A DNA stretch of 64,000 nt from Pseudomonas sp. Os17 (GCF_001547895.1 NZ_AP014627.1:5521501-5585500), one strand, 5' to 3'. Counted from the stretch's first letter, positions 9,190 to 19,341 are shown. Made by a program: numbers and translations. Notes: generated by a model not told the origin, from the letters alone.

Positions 9190-10325
9190 AGTTTCTCCGC
9201 TGCCTGACGCAGCGTCTCCTCGCGTTTGGCGAAACACAGTCGTACCAGACGCTGCCCCTGGGGCGGCTGCCGATAGAACACCGACACCGGAATGGCGGCC
9301 ACGCCATGTTCGCGGGTCATCCATTTCGCCATGTCGACGTCATTCAAGTCCGGACGAATCTGCGCATAGTCCACCAGTTGAAAGTAAGTACCGGCCACCC
9401 GGGTGAAGCTGAAACGCGAAGCGCTCAGCAAGTCGCAGAACAGATCACGCTTGGCCTGATAGAAGGCCGGCAGTTCCTCGACATGTTCCGGGCACTGGGC
9501 CATGAAATCCGCCAGAGCGTACTGCAAAGGGGTCACGCCGCAGAAGCTGACATATTGATGCACCTTGCGCAGCTCGGCGCTCAGGGCCGGTGGCGCAACC
9601 ACATATCCCGTCTTCCAGCCAGTCACGTGGTAAGTCTTGCCGAAGGAACTGACAACGAAGGCCCGTTTATACAGCTCCTCGTGAGCCAATACGCTGACAT
9701 GGGGCACACCGTCGAATACCAGATGTTCATACACCTCGTCGCTGACCAGGTAGATGTCGCGATCACGGATCAACGCTGCCAGCTGATCCAGCTCGGCCCA
9801 GCTGATCAAGGCGCCACTGGGGTTGTGCGGGGTGTTGAGGATGATCATCCGCGTACGCGGACTCAAGGCTTGGCCAAGCTGCTGCCAGTCGATGGCAAAG
9901 TCCTCGAGCCCGAGCTGCACATGCACACAGCGGCCACCGGCCAGCTCCACTGCCGGCTCATAACTGTCGTAACAGGGATCGAAAACGATGACCTCGTCGC
10001 CACGCTGAATCACCGCCTGGATGGCACAGAAAATGGCCTGGGTCGCGCCAGGAGTGATGGTCACTTCGCTGTCGGCATTGACCTCGACGCCATAGCTGCG
10101 AGCGATTTTCGCCGCCACCTGTTGGCGCAGAGCCGGCAAACCGGTCATGGGGGCGTATTGGTTATGGCCATTGGCGATATGCCGGCCAACCGCGTCGCGC
10201 AAGGCCTGGGGACCATCGAAATCAGGAAAGCCCTGGGACAGGTTGAGCGCTCCGGTTTCCACCGCGAGCTGGGACATTTGCGTGAAGATGGTGGTGCCGA
10301 CATGCGGCAGCTTACTGGTGATCAT
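9177..10325 (-). CDS. Methionine aminotransferase (YbdL-like, PLP-dependent)
   Basis: A fold-type I aminotransferase of 382 residues. It has the LNLSQGFPDFDGP substrate loop, LNTPHNPSG, the SDEVYEHLVFDG aspartate that contacts the PLP pyridine nitrogen, and Schiff-base lysine K230 in SSFGKTYHVTGWKTGY. YbdL of E. coli prefers methionine and aromatic amino acids, and the related glutamine transaminase K group uses glutamine as donor. The overlapping omega-amidase downstream would remove the 2-oxoglutaramate product and make the reaction irreversible. The older name ybdL is not used as a symbol because substrate range cannot be read. Confidence 0.92.
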   Translation of the reverse strand: MITSKLPHVGTTIFTQMSQLAVETGALNLSQGFPDFDGPQALRDAVGRHIANGHNQYAPMTGLPALRQQVAAKIARSYGVEVNADSEVTITPGATQAIFCAIQAVIQRGDEVIVFDPCYDSYEPAVELAGGRCVHVQLGLEDFAIDWQQLGQALSPRTRMIILNTPHNPSGALISWAELDQLAALIRDRDIYLVSDEVYEHLVFDGVPHVSVLAHEELYKRAFVVSSFGKTYHVTGWKTGYVVAPPALSAELRKVHQYVSFCGVTPLQYALADFMAQCPEHVEELPAFYQAKRDLFCDLLSASRFSFTRVAGTYFQLVDYAQIRPDLNDVDMAKWMTREHGVAAIPVSVFYRQPPQGQRLVRLCFAKREETLRQAAEKLCVI

Positions 10326-10398
10326 GAGGGTTCCCTGCTGAACACCCGGCTCTACGGCGGCGCGGGAGGTCCCGAGAATAGCCCAAAGCGCGGCGATT

Positions 10399-10423
10399 AA
10401 AAAAGGGGCCCCAAGGCCCCTTC
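10399..10423 (-). terminator. Terminator downstream of der
   Basis: AAGGGGCC-CCAA-GGCCCCTT forms an 8-bp stem with a tetraloop. On the reverse strand it is followed by six T residues, so it ends transcription coming from der. Confidence 0.8.
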
Positions 10424-10440
10424 TTCAGTCGCTGCTTCAA

Positions 10441-10499
10441 GCTGCAAGCCACGAGCGGCAAGACTTCCCTACCCTCACTTGCAGCTCGTCCCTTGCAGC
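10441..10499. repeat. Large imperfect inverted repeat in the der 3' region
   Basis: Two 22-bp arms, 10441-10462 and 10478-10499, match as reverse complements at 19 of 22 positions. The left arm begins GCTGCAAG and the right arm ends CTTGCAGC, with a 15-nt spacer. It lies between the der stop codon and its terminator. The CTTGCAGCT-type unit resembles dispersed palindromes of Pseudomonas genomes, but a single copy cannot prove that. Confidence 0.7.
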
Positions 10500-10511
10500 T
10501 GCCGCTGCTGT

Positions 10512-11984
10512 TTAGCGCTTGTCGCGGCGCTTCTTGTCGGCCTTCTTGTGGTGCGACATCAAACGACGCTTCTTGTTGACCTGGCGGTCGGTGAGCGTGT
10601 TCTTGTTGCCTTCGTATGGGTTCTCGCCACCTTTGAACTCGATACGGATCGGCGTGCCCACCAGCTTCAGCACCCGACGGTAGGTGTTTTCCAGGTAACG
10701 CACGTAGGACTTGGGTACCTTCTCCACCTGGTTGCCGTGAATCACGATCAGCGGCGGGTTGGCACCGCCCAAGTGGGCGTAGCGCAACTTGATCCGACGG
10801 TTGTTGACCATGGGCGGCGCATGCTCGCCAACGGCGTCTTCGAGAATCTGGGTCAGGCGGCTGGTCGGCCAGCGGGTCACCGCCGACTTGAACGAGTTCT
10901 GCACCGACTGGTAGAGGTTGCCCACGCCCGTGCCGTGCAGTGCCGAGATGAAGTGGATATCGGCGAAGTCGACGAAGAACAACCGCCGCTGCAGCTCGGT
11001 CTTCACGTAGTCGCGCTCGCTTGGCTGCATGCCGTCCCACTTGTTCAGGGCAATCACCAGGGCCCGACCGGCTTCCAGGGCAAAGCCCAGCAGGTTCAGG
11101 TCGTGATCCACCACGCCTTCGCGGGCGTCCATGACGAAGATCACCACGTTGGCGTCCTTGATCGCCTGCAGGGTTTTGACCACCGAGAACTTTTCGACTT
11201 CCTCGTGGATCTTGCCGCGCTTGCGCACACCGGCGGTGTCGATCAGCGTGTACTTCTCGTCGTTGCGCTCGAACGGGATGTAGATGCTGTCGCGGGTGGT
11301 GCCGGGCTGGTCATAGACGATGACCCGATCTTCACCGAGCATGCGGTTGACCAGGGTCGACTTGCCGACGTTGGGACGCCCGATGATGGCGATCTTGATC
11401 CCGTCCTTCTCGCTCGGGCCCGGAATGCGCTTGGCTTCCTCGCCTTCGGCGACGATCTCTTCTTCACCTTCCTCCGGCTCGTCGGCGTCATCCTTGGGGA
11501 ATTCGCGCAGGGCGATTTCCAGCATCTGGGTGATGCCGCGGCCATGGGCACCGGCGATCGGGATCGCATCGCCCATGCCCAATGGCGCGAACTCGGCGCG
11601 GGCCATGTCCGGGTCGATGTTGTCGACCTTGTTGGCGATCACGTAGGAGGTCTTGTTACGTTTGCGCAGGTGCTCGCCGATCATCTGGTCGGCCGCGGTA
11701 AACCCGGCCTTGGCGTCCACCAGGAACAACACCACATCAGCTTCTTCAATGGCCAGCAGCGACTGCTCGGCCATTTTTTCGTCCATGCCATGCTCGTCAC
11801 CGGAAATACCACCGGTGTCGATCAGAATATAGGTACGCCCTTGCCACTTGGCCTCACCGTATTGGCGATCACGGGTCAGACCGGACAGGTCGCCGACAAT
11901 GGCGTCGCGAGTCCGAGTCAGGCGGTTGAACAAGGTGGACTTGCCGACGTTAGGTCGGCCCACCAGGGCGATTACGGGAACCAT
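10512..11984 (-). CDS. der: Ribosome biogenesis GTPase Der (EngA)
   Basis: Der is an essential tandem GTPase needed for 50S subunit maturation. The 490-residue product has two G domains, each with a P-loop GRPNVGKST (residues about 8 and 200) and downstream NKVD/NKWD specificity motifs. An acidic linker ([12 protein letters not shown]) joins them, and a KH-like domain precedes a very basic tail ([11 protein letters not shown]). The ATG at 11984 gives [15 protein letters not shown]; four upstream in-frame codons are not part of the family. It follows bamB after a 142-nt gap with several stem-loops. Confidence 0.97.
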   Translation of the reverse strand: MVPVIALVGRPNVGKSTLFNRLTRTRDAIVGDLSGLTRDRQYGEAKWQGRTYILIDTGGISGDEHGMDEKMAEQSLLAIEEADVVLFLVDAKAGFTAADQMIGEHLRKRNKTSYVIANKVDNIDPDMARAEFAPLGMGDAIPIAGAHGRGITQMLEIALREFPKDDADEPEEGEEEIVAEGEEAKRIPGPSEKDGIKIAIIGRPNVGKSTLVNRMLGEDRVIVYDQPGTTRDSIYIPFERNDEKYTLIDTAGVRKRGKIHEEVEKFSVVKTLQAIKDANVVIFVMDAREGVVDHDLNLLGFALEAGRALVIALNKWDGMQPSERDYVKTELQRRLFFVDFADIHFISALHGTGVGNLYQSVQNSFKSAVTRWPTSRLTQILEDAVGEHAPPMVNNRRIKLRYAHLGGANPPLIVIHGNQVEKVPKSYVRYLENTYRRVLKLVGTPIRIEFKGGENPYEGNKNTLTDRQVNKKRRLMSHHKKADKKRRDKR

Positions 11985-12020
11985 GCGGCTCTCCACTGCG
12001 TTAATTGCGAAAATACAAAA

Positions 12021-12113
12021 GCCGCTGCGAGGCAGCGGCTGGTGCTCGGGGCAGCACCTTGAAGTGCTGCGAACCTTGTCGAGACAAGGCCGCTTGGGGA
12101 ATCAACCCCAAGC
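12021..12113 (-). other. Cluster of four perfect stem-loops between bamB and der
   Basis: Four perfect inverted repeats follow one another. They are 12021-12039 (GCCGCTGC stem, loop 3), 12051-12070 (GCAGCAC, loop 6), 12074-12089 (CCTTGTC, loop 2) and 12092-12113 (GCTTGGGG, loop 6). On the reverse strand the last one transcribed (12021-12039) is followed by TTTTGTATTTT and so is a Rho-independent terminator for the bamB operon. The other three lack T runs. Confidence 0.8.
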
Positions 12114-12125
12114 ATAGTCAAACCA

Positions 12126-13277
12126 TTACTTGATGGTCAGGGCTTCCAGTTTGCCGCTGTTGCCATACACATAAATCATGTCGCCCACCACCAGCGGACG
12201 GGCGCGCAGGCCATCGCTGTCAATGCGCGTACGGCCGACGAAACGACCGTCAACCTGGCTCAGCAGGTGCAGATAACCTTCCAGGTCACCTACAGCCACG
12301 TAGCTGGAGAAGACTTCCGGCGCCGACAGTTGACGTCGAGCCAGGGAGTCGTTGCTCCACAGGGCGGTGGTCGAACGCTCGTCCACGCCTTCCACGGTGC
12401 CCGAGGACAGGCTGACATAGACGCTGCCAAAACCTTGTGCCACGCCGGCATAGCTGGACGCATCACGCTGCCACAGCGGACGACCGCTCTCCAGGTCCAG
12501 GGCAACCACACGCCCCTGGTAACTGGCGACATACAGCGTGCCGCCGGACAGCAGCAGGCCGCCGTCGATGTCCACTACGCGATCCAGTTCGGAACGACCT
12601 TGTGGAATGGCGATGCGCTGCTCCCACACCGGCACGCCGTTGCGGATATCCAGAGCCACCACCTTGCCAGTGGAAAGACCGGCCAGGGCCAGACGGTTGG
12701 TCGCCAAGGGGGCACTGGTGCCCCGCAGGGTCAGTACCGCCGGGGTGCTGTCGTACAGCCAGATCTGATGACCGGTGCTGGCATCAAGGCCAATCACCCG
12801 ATCATCCTGAGTCTGCACCACCACCACGTCACCGTTGGTGGCAGGCGGAGCCAGAACTTCACTGGTCACACGGGTACGCCACTTCTCTTCACCGCTGGAA
12901 GCATCCAGGGCAACCACTTCGCCTTTCAGGGTGCCGATCATGACCAGGCCATAACCCACGCCCACGGCGCCGGAAACAGGCAGTTCGAGATCTTTCTTCC
13001 ATTTGACGTCGCCGTTCATGCGATCCATGGAAACCACCACACCGGTGACGTCGGCGGCATAGATGGTGTCACCATCGATGGCCGGTACCAGCATGTTGTA
13101 GGTTTCGCCCTGACCGTCACCGATCGAACGGCTCCACTGCTTCTGCAGGACCACTTCTTCTTTGAAGTCGACCAGCTCAGCCGGCGGCAGTTCTTTCTTG
13201 CTGTTGCTGCTGCAACCCGCGGCCAACAAGGCCAGAGCCAGCAATGCTGCATGTTTCCAACGGATCACGTCATGCAT
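12126..13277 (-). CDS. bamB: Outer membrane protein assembly lipoprotein BamB
   Basis: BamB is a beta-propeller lipoprotein of the BAM complex, which inserts beta-barrel proteins into the outer membrane. The 383-residue product starts MHDVIRWKHAALL and has a type II signal peptide with lipobox LAAGC (Cys22). It then carries PQQ-like propeller repeats (VVALDASSGEEKWRT, VIGLDASTGHQIW, VVALDIRNGVPVWEQ, VVALDLESGRPLW), each one a blade. The long upstream in-frame extension overlaps yfgM and is not used. The start overlaps the yfgM end by 8 nt, so the two are translationally linked. Confidence 0.96.
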   Translation of the reverse strand: MHDVIRWKHAALLALALLAAGCSSNSKKELPPAELVDFKEEVVLQKQWSRSIGDGQGETYNMLVPAIDGDTIYAADVTGVVVSMDRMNGDVKWKKDLELPVSGAVGVGYGLVMIGTLKGEVVALDASSGEEKWRTRVTSEVLAPPATNGDVVVVQTQDDRVIGLDASTGHQIWLYDSTPAVLTLRGTSAPLATNRLALAGLSTGKVVALDIRNGVPVWEQRIAIPQGRSELDRVVDIDGGLLLSGGTLYVASYQGRVVALDLESGRPLWQRDASSYAGVAQGFGSVYVSLSSGTVEGVDERSTTALWSNDSLARRQLSAPEVFSSYVAVGDLEGYLHLLSQVDGRFVGRTRIDSDGLRARPLVVGDMIYVYGNSGKLEALTIK

Positions 13278-13911
13278 CCCCTTTGGCCAGGTCGTCCAGC
13301 TTGATTTGTAAGCCACCGACCGCCGCTTCATCCGAGAGCGCTGCCTTGGCTTTTTGATATGCCGCATGAGCTTCATCGACACGGCCCAACTGCACCAGCA
13401 GATCGCCCTTGAGCTCTTCACGGGTTGCCAGGAAGGCCTTGTCGGCATCGCCGTCGAGCAGTTTCAGGGCTTCGTCGGCCTTGTTCTGCGCCGCCAGCAC
13501 CTGGGCCAGGCGCTGACGCGCCACTTCACCCAAGGTCGGGTTCGCAGGCTTGTCGGCGATGGCCTTCAGTTGCGCCGCTGCATCATCCAGCTTGCCGGTG
13601 TCGACCGCCACCTTGGCGACGAACAGACTGCCGTACTGCGCGTAGGCGGTGCCGCCGAACTCGCTGTTGAGCTTGCCGGCCAGGTCCGCAACGCGGGCGG
13701 CATCAGGCTTGCCATCCGGTGTCAGCGTGGTTTCCAGCAGTTGCTGATAGAGCACCGAAGCGCCTTGCGACTGATTGTTCTGATACTTGTGCCAGGCCTG
13801 CCAGCCAAACACGATGACCAGAGCCAGCAGACCGCCGGTCACCAGAGGTTTGCCGTTGCGCTGCCACCAGTCTTTCAATTCCGCCAGCTGTTCGTCTTCG
13901 GTACTCGACAC
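13270..13911 (-). CDS. yfgM: YfgM family TPR protein (ancillary SecYEG component)
   Basis: A 213-residue inner-membrane protein with a short cytoplasmic N-terminus, one transmembrane segment at about residues 25-42 (LVTGGLLALVIVFGWQAW) and a periplasmic TPR-like helical domain. In E. coli YfgM binds the SecYEG translocon and PpiD and passes proteins to periplasmic chaperones. It starts at GTG (13911). It sits between hisS and bamB, its usual place in gammaproteobacteria. Confidence 0.93.
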   Translation of the reverse strand: MSSTEDEQLAELKDWWQRNGKPLVTGGLLALVIVFGWQAWHKYQNNQSQGASVLYQQLLETTLTPDGKPDAARVADLAGKLNSEFGGTAYAQYGSLFVAKVAVDTGKLDDAAAQLKAIADKPANPTLGEVARQRLAQVLAAQNKADEALKLLDGDADKAFLATREELKGDLLVQLGRVDEAHAAYQKAKAALSDEAAVGGLQIKLDDLAKGDA

Positions 13912-13951
13912 CCCAATACTCCTTATTCGCTAATTCGGCTGTTTGACAGCT

Positions 13952-15241
13952 TCAACCCTGCACGACGCAGGTGGCCAGGTGCGCCGCGAGCGCATCCCAG
14001 GCAATGCTTTGTTGTTCGCCCTGGCCACGCAGGGGTTTGAAACCTACCACTTGCTGGGCCAGCTCGTCGTCACCGAGGATCAGCGCGTACAACGCACCGC
14101 TCTTGTCGGCCTTCTTGAATTGGCTCTTGAAGCTGCCGCCACCGGCGTTGACCTGCAGGCGCAGGTTGGGCAACTGGTCGCGTACCCGCTCGCTCAGGGC
14201 CAGCCCCGCCAATTCGGCAGCCTCGCCAAAGGCGCAGAGGTAGACATCCACCTGGCGGGAAATCGATTCCGGCACCTGCTCCAGGGTTTCCAGCATCAGC
14301 ACCAGACGCTCGATACCCATGGCGAAACCCACGCCCGAGGTCGGCTTGCCGCCCATCTGCTCCACCAGGCCGTCATAACGGCCACCCGCGCAGACGGTGC
14401 CCTGGGCACCGAGCTTGTCGGTCACCCATTCGAAAACGGTCTTGCTGTAGTAATCCAGGCCGCGGACCAGCTTCGGGTTGATCACATAAGGAATCCCGGC
14501 GGCATCCAGGCGAGCCTTGAGGCCCTCGAAGTGAACCCGGGATTCTTCGTCGAGGTAGTCGGCCAGCTTCGGCGCGTCCACCAGTACGGCCTGGGTGCCT
14601 GGATCCTTGGTGTCCAGAACCCGCAGCGGGTTGCTCTTCAGGCGACGCTGGCTGTCTTCGTCCAGTTTGTCGTGACGGGCCGAGAGGAATTCCACCAGAG
14701 CATCGCGATAGCGGGCACGGGCTTCGGAAGTACCCAGGCTGTTGAGTTCAAGCTTCACCGCATCACGGATGCCCAGCTCGCCCCACAGGCGCCAGGTCAG
14801 CACGATCAGCTCGGCGTCGATATCCGGACCGTCGAGGTTGAACACCTCCAGACCGATCTGGTGGAACTGGCGATAACGGCCTTTCTGTGGACGCTCGTGA
14901 CGGAACATCGGGCCGATGTACCACAGTTTCTGCACCTGGCCAGCACCGGTCAGGCCATGCTCCAGGGCCGCGCGAACGCAAGCCGCGGTGCCTTCCGGAC
15001 GCAAGGTCAGGGAGTCGCCGTTGCGGTCCTCGAAGGTGTACATCTCTTTTTCGACGATGTCGGTCACTTCACCGATGGAGCGCTTGAACAGCTCGGTGAA
15101 CTCGACGATCGGCATGCGGATCTGCTTGTAGCCGTAGTTATCCAGCAGACGCGCCACGGTACCCTCAAAATAACGCCACAGGGGCGTCTGCTCGGGCAGG
15201 ATGTCATTCATGCCACGAATGGCTTGCAGAGACTTGCTCAC
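13952..15241 (-). CDS. hisS: Histidyl-tRNA synthetase
   Basis: A class II aminoacyl-tRNA synthetase of 429 residues that charges tRNA-His. Visible signatures are [15 protein letters not shown] at the N-terminus, motif 2 ([19 protein letters not shown]), the histidine-specific loops [15 protein letters not shown] and [15 protein letters not shown], motif 3 around [11 protein letters not shown], and the C-terminal anticodon-binding domain. Translation starts at GTG (15241). It lies in the same-strand series between ispG and yfgM. Confidence 0.97.
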   Translation of the reverse strand: MSKSLQAIRGMNDILPEQTPLWRYFEGTVARLLDNYGYKQIRMPIVEFTELFKRSIGEVTDIVEKEMYTFEDRNGDSLTLRPEGTAACVRAALEHGLTGAGQVQKLWYIGPMFRHERPQKGRYRQFHQIGLEVFNLDGPDIDAELIVLTWRLWGELGIRDAVKLELNSLGTSEARARYRDALVEFLSARHDKLDEDSQRRLKSNPLRVLDTKDPGTQAVLVDAPKLADYLDEESRVHFEGLKARLDAAGIPYVINPKLVRGLDYYSKTVFEWVTDKLGAQGTVCAGGRYDGLVEQMGGKPTSGVGFAMGIERLVLMLETLEQVPESISRQVDVYLCAFGEAAELAGLALSERVRDQLPNLRLQVNAGGGSFKSQFKKADKSGALYALILGDDELAQQVVGFKPLRGQGEQQSIAWDALAAHLATCVVQG

Positions 15242-15264
15242 AAAAAATCCTTAAATACGTTCGG

Positions 15265-16374
15265 TTAGCCGCGAGCGATCAGCGCTGCGTCGGCTTCGAC
15301 CTTTTCGGCCGCCTTCTGCCGGATCAGCTTTTCGAGCTCGTCCACCAGATTGTCATTGGTCAGTTTCTGTGCCGGCTTGCCGTCGATGTAGATCAGGTTC
15401 GGCGTACCGCCGGTCAGACCGATGTGCGCCTCTTTGGCTTCACCCGGGCCGTTGACCACGCAACCGATCACGGCGACATCCAACGGCACCAGCAGGTCTT
15501 CAAGGCGCCCTTCCAGCTCGTTCATGGTTTTCACCACATCGAAATTCTGCCGCGAGCAGCTCGGGCAGGCGATGAAGTTGATGCCACGGGAACGCAGGTG
15601 CAGGGACTTGAGAATGTCGTAGCCGACCTTCACTTCCTCGACCGGGTCGGCCGCCAACGAGATGCGAATGGTATCGCCAATCCCTTCGGCCAGCAGCATA
15701 CCGAGGCCGACAGCGGATTTCACCGTGCCTGAACGCAATCCACCGGCTTCAGTGATGCCCAGGTGCAAGGGTTGAATGATTTCCTTGGCCAGCAAACGGT
15801 AGGCTTCGACCGCCATGAACACGTCGGAAGCCTTAACGCTGACCTTGAAGTCCTGGAAATTCAGGCGTTCGAGGTGCTCGACATGACGCAGTGCAGACTC
15901 GACCAGAGCAGCCGGAGTCGGCTCGCCGTACTTCTTCTGCAGGTCCTTTTCCAAGGAGCCGGCGTTGACCCCGATACGGATCGGGATCCCGCGATCACGA
16001 GCGGCGTCCACCACGGCGCGAACCCGGTCTTCGCGACCGATGTTGCCGGGGTTGATCCGCAGGCAATCGACACCCAGCTCGGCCACGCGCAAAGCGATCT
16101 TGTAGTCGAAGTGAATGTCGGCCACCAGGGGCACCTTGACCTGCTGCTTGATCCGGCCGAACGCTTCGGCGGCGTCCATGTCCGGCACCGAAACCCGGAC
16201 GATGTCGACACCGGCGGCTTCCAGGCGGTTGATCTGGGCGACGGTTGCCGCTACGTCGTTGGTGTCGCTGTTGGTCATGCTCTGCACCGCGATCGGCGCA
16301 TCGCCGCCGACCGGTACCGAGCCGACCCAGATCTTGCGGGACTCGCGACGTTTGATTGGAGATTCGCCGTGCAT
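15265..16374 (-). CDS. ispG: 4-hydroxy-3-methylbut-2-en-1-yl diphosphate synthase (flavodoxin/ferredoxin)
   Basis: IspG (GcpE) carries out the reductive opening of MEcPP to HMBPP in the MEP isoprenoid pathway, using a [4Fe-4S] cluster. The 369-residue product shows the TIM-barrel start [21 protein letters not shown] and the cluster-binding C-terminal domain with [10 protein letters not shown] and [13 protein letters not shown]. It depends on Fe-S assembly, and the isc operon is only 4 kb away. It ends 23 nt before hisS and starts 3 nt after rodZ. Confidence 0.97.
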   Translation of the reverse strand: MHGESPIKRRESRKIWVGSVPVGGDAPIAVQSMTNSDTNDVAATVAQINRLEAAGVDIVRVSVPDMDAAEAFGRIKQQVKVPLVADIHFDYKIALRVAELGVDCLRINPGNIGREDRVRAVVDAARDRGIPIRIGVNAGSLEKDLQKKYGEPTPAALVESALRHVEHLERLNFQDFKVSVKASDVFMAVEAYRLLAKEIIQPLHLGITEAGGLRSGTVKSAVGLGMLLAEGIGDTIRISLAADPVEEVKVGYDILKSLHLRSRGINFIACPSCSRQNFDVVKTMNELEGRLEDLLVPLDVAVIGCVVNGPGEAKEAHIGLTGGTPNLIYIDGKPAQKLTNDNLVDELEKLIRQKAAEKVEADAALIARG

Positions 16375-16377
16375 GAC

Positions 16378-17397
16378 TTATTGACCTAACTTCAGGCGAG
16401 CAGTCTCGCCACTGGTGAACGGGGCGATATCCACCGCCTGACCGTTGTAAGTGATTTGTGCGCCACGGGCATAACCCAGACGCACGGCAAAAGGTGGCTT
16501 GCCGCTGACATCAACGTTCTCGCCCTTGCGCTTGAGGGCGCTGAGCAGAATCTTGCCGTTGCCATCGATGACCTGGGCCCAGCAATCGGCGCTGAACTGG
16601 ATCTGTACCTGACCCGAACCGGCAACCGGCGAGCTCGGCGCTGCGGCATTGCCAGCATTTGCCGGCACAGCGGGCGCGGCGGCCGGAGCCTGAGCTACCG
16701 GTGCGCTGGCAACAGGCGCGGTGGTTGGGGCGGCATGCACAGGAGCGGTCGGTGCCGCAGGCGTCACAACGGGAGCCGGGGCCGCAGGAACTGGCGGATT
16801 GGCCGGCGCCTCGGCGCTCGCCTGGTTCTGGTCTTGTGCGGCGTTGTCCAGGGCTTCGCTCTGACCTTCGGCAACCGCCTGGTCTTCGGGCTCGTCGATC
16901 GGATGGATCTGCGTGGTGCCGTCGGCCCCTTCGACCTCAACGTGCTCAGGGCTCAGGGACACTGGCTCCTTGCCACGCTGGGAGGATTGATCCTGCCACC
17001 AGATGAAACCGCCACCGACCACCGCCACCAGCAGCAGCAAGCTGACAATGCGCAGGATGGTATGGGAAACCCGTACCGGTTCCTCGATCCGTCCCAGGGC
17101 GTGAACGTTGCTGCCTTGAGAGTCGGTACCGGTGTATTGATCGAACTCCTGAACCAGGATCGCCTGATCCATGCCCAGCAACTTGGCATAGGCACGGATA
17201 TAGCCGCGAGCAAAGGTATGCCCTGGCAGCTTGTCGAAAGCGCCGGCTTCCAGGTTGCTCAGAGAGCTCACGGTGAGGTTGAGCTTGTGGGCCACTTCTG
17301 CCAGCGACCAACCATTGCTTTCGCGGGCCTGACGCAGGGTCTCACCGGGGTTTACGCGAGTCACTGCTTGAACTTCGGGATGCGCCGCTTTCATCAT
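16378..17397 (-). CDS. rodZ: RodZ-like helix-turn-helix membrane protein (DUF4115)
   Basis: A 339-residue bitopic protein. Residues about 15-88 form an XRE-type HTH of the RodZ kind (GETLRQARESNGWSLAEVA). A single transmembrane segment covers about 113-134, then a proline/alanine-rich linker (about 190-255), then a C-terminal periplasmic DUF4115 beta domain (QVQIQFSADCWAQVIDGNG). RodZ links MreB filaments to the elongation machinery and sets rod shape. Its first ATG overlaps the pilW stop as ATGA. The pilW-rodZ-ispG-hisS order is conserved in Pseudomonas. Confidence 0.92.
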   Translation of the reverse strand: MMKAAHPEVQAVTRVNPGETLRQARESNGWSLAEVAHKLNLTVSSLSNLEAGAFDKLPGHTFARGYIRAYAKLLGMDQAILVQEFDQYTGTDSQGSNVHALGRIEEPVRVSHTILRIVSLLLLVAVVGGGFIWWQDQSSQRGKEPVSLSPEHVEVEGADGTTQIHPIDEPEDQAVAEGQSEALDNAAQDQNQASAEAPANPPVPAAPAPVVTPAAPTAPVHAAPTTAPVASAPVAQAPAAAPAVPANAGNAAAPSSPVAGSGQVQIQFSADCWAQVIDGNGKILLSALKRKGENVDVSGKPPFAVRLGYARGAQITYNGQAVDIAPFTSGETARLKLGQ

Positions 17398-18152
17398 TGC
17401 TCCGACAGGTATTGCTGATATTCCGGCGTACCGGGATAAAGTCGTTTTAGTTGCAGACCGTAACTGGCGGCCTTGTCGCGATCTTCGAACACCGTTGCCA
17501 GCCGAACGCCGAGCAATAGACTACGTGCATTTTGCGCGTCGAGCAGGCTAAAACGATCGTAATAGTCGCGGGCGGGCACATAATGCCTGTCTTCGTAAGA
17601 CAACTCAGCCATTTCCAGCAACGCGCGGGGCTGTTGGTGATTCAAGCGCAGGGCTTTTTCCAGTTGCAACCGGGCCAGCTCACGCTGGCCCAGCTTCGAA
17701 GCGGTCATCCCGAGGCTTTCAAACACCCGGGAACGTTCGGGGTACAGAGTATCAGCCGCGGCTTGCTCAAAACGCTGATAAGCCTCTTTGTAACGTTTTT
17801 CTTCGAACAGGAAACTGCCGTAGTTATTGAGGATTCGCGCATCGTCCGGACGGGCCGCCAGGGCCTGGCGAAAATGCTCGTCGGCCAGGGCCGGCTCCAT
17901 CTCGGCCTGGAACACCAACGCCAGGGCGGCATTGGCATCGGCATCGGCAGGAGCCAGTTCCAGAGCCTTGCGCAACGGAACCTTGGCGCGCTCGCTCATG
18001 CCTTGCTGCAGATAACCCAGCCCCAGTTGCACATAGGCGGCACGCGCCTCATCGCGGCCCTTGCTGGTGTTCAGCGGATTGGAATCACCCGACAGAACAC
18101 AGCCAGCACAGAGACTGGCAACGAGCAGGAGCAGCGCGAAGCGCAGGGTCAT
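17394..18152 (-). CDS. pilW: Type IV pilus biogenesis/stability lipoprotein PilW (PilF)
   Basis: A 252-residue TPR lipoprotein. The signal peptide ends in lipobox LCAGC (Cys18), and several TPR units follow, such as AYVQLGLGYLQQGMSERAKVPLRKAL and DARILNNYGSFLFEEKRYKEA. PilW/PilF is the pilotin that guides the secretin PilQ to the outer membrane and promotes its multimerisation. It is called pilF in P. aeruginosa. It follows rlmN by 12 nt and overlaps rodZ. Confidence 0.95.
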   Translation of the reverse strand: MTLRFALLLLVASLCAGCVLSGDSNPLNTSKGRDEARAAYVQLGLGYLQQGMSERAKVPLRKALELAPADADANAALALVFQAEMEPALADEHFRQALAARPDDARILNNYGSFLFEEKRYKEAYQRFEQAAADTLYPERSRVFESLGMTASKLGQRELARLQLEKALRLNHQQPRALLEMAELSYEDRHYVPARDYYDRFSLLDAQNARSLLLGVRLATVFEDRDKAASYGLQLKRLYPGTPEYQQYLSEQ

Positions 18153-18164
18153 GGAGTTCCTCTC

Positions 18165-19313
18165 TCAGGTACGGGTCGCAGCGCTTTGCGGCATATCGGC
18201 GTCGGCGCTCAACTCACGCACGGCGATATAGCGTTCGCTGCGACGGGTGCGGTCCAGCACCTGCCCGACCAACTGCCCGCAGGCGGCGTCGATGTCCTCA
18301 CCGCGAGTCGTGCGCACGGTGACATTGAAGCCGGCGTGATGCAGCTGGTCCTGGAAACGGCGAATGGCATTGTTGCTCGGACGTTCGTAGCCGGAGTGAG
18401 GGAACGGGTTGAACGGAATCAGGTTGATCTTGCAAGGAACGTCCTTGAGCAACTCGATCATTTCAACGGCGTGTTCCAGCTTGTCGTTGACATCCTTGAG
18501 CAGGGTGTACTCGATGGTCAGCACGCGCTTCTCGCCCAGGGCGGACATGTAGCGCTGGCAGGACTCGAGAAGCATCTTCAGCGGGTACTTCTTGTTGATC
18601 GGTACCAGCTGGTTGCGCAGCGCATCGTTGGGTGCGTGCAGCGACAACGCCAGGGAGACGTCGATGTGCTTGGCCAGCTCATCGATCATCGGCACCACGC
18701 CGGAGGTGGACAGGGTCACCCGGCGCTTGGAAATGCCGTAGCCCAGGTCGTCCATCATCAGGTGCATGGCCGCGATGACGTTGTCGAAGTTCAGCAGCGG
18801 CTCACCCATGCCCATCATCACCACGTTGGTGATGGCACGGTCGACGGTCGCCGGGACGCTGCCAAAGGATTTGTTGGCAATCCACACCTGGCCGATGACT
18901 TCGGCGGCGGTAAGGTTGCTATTGAAGCCTTGCTTGCCGGTGGAGCAGAAACTGCAGTCCAGGGCACAGCCTGCCTGGGACGAAACGCACAGCGTGCCGC
19001 GCTTGCCCTGGGGAATGTACACGGTCTCGACGCAGCTGCCGGACGCCACGCGCACCACCCATTTACGGGTGCCATCGCTGGAGATGTCCTCGCTGACCAC
19101 TTCCGGACCGCGAATCTCGGCAACGGCCTTGAGCTTTTCGCGCAAGGCCTTGCCGACATTCGTCATGGCGTCGAAATCATCGACGCCAAAGTGGTGAATC
19201 CATTTCATTACCTGACCGGCACGGAAACGCTTCTCCCCGATTGAGTCGAAGAATTTCTCCATTTCCGGTTGAGTCAGCCCCAACAGGTTAGTTTTGCCGA
19301 TCGATGTAGTCAT
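18165..19313 (-). CDS. rlmN: 23S rRNA A2503-C2 / tRNA A37-C2 methyltransferase
   Basis: A radical-SAM enzyme of 382 residues that methylates C2 of A2503 in 23S rRNA and A37 in some tRNAs, which supports proofreading. The cluster motif [11 protein letters not shown] and the motifs [12 protein letters not shown] and [12 protein letters not shown] are present, plus the conserved C-terminal cysteine in [11 protein letters not shown] that forms the methyl-carrier intermediate. The ATG at 19313 starts [13 protein letters not shown]. It sits between ndk and pilW, as in other pseudomonads. Confidence 0.97.
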   Translation of the reverse strand: MTTSIGKTNLLGLTQPEMEKFFDSIGEKRFRAGQVMKWIHHFGVDDFDAMTNVGKALREKLKAVAEIRGPEVVSEDISSDGTRKWVVRVASGSCVETVYIPQGKRGTLCVSSQAGCALDCSFCSTGKQGFNSNLTAAEVIGQVWIANKSFGSVPATVDRAITNVVMMGMGEPLLNFDNVIAAMHLMMDDLGYGISKRRVTLSTSGVVPMIDELAKHIDVSLALSLHAPNDALRNQLVPINKKYPLKMLLESCQRYMSALGEKRVLTIEYTLLKDVNDKLEHAVEMIELLKDVPCKINLIPFNPFPHSGYERPSNNAIRRFQDQLHHAGFNVTVRTTRGEDIDAACGQLVGQVLDRTRRSERYIAVRELSADADMPQSAATRT

Positions 19314-19341
19314 GGTCTCACCCCTCACACGCAAGCCTTAC

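Noticed and set aside
16620..16860. Repetitive alanine/proline codons that look like a tandem repeat
   Set aside because: They encode the Pro/Ala-rich linker of RodZ and have no regular period.
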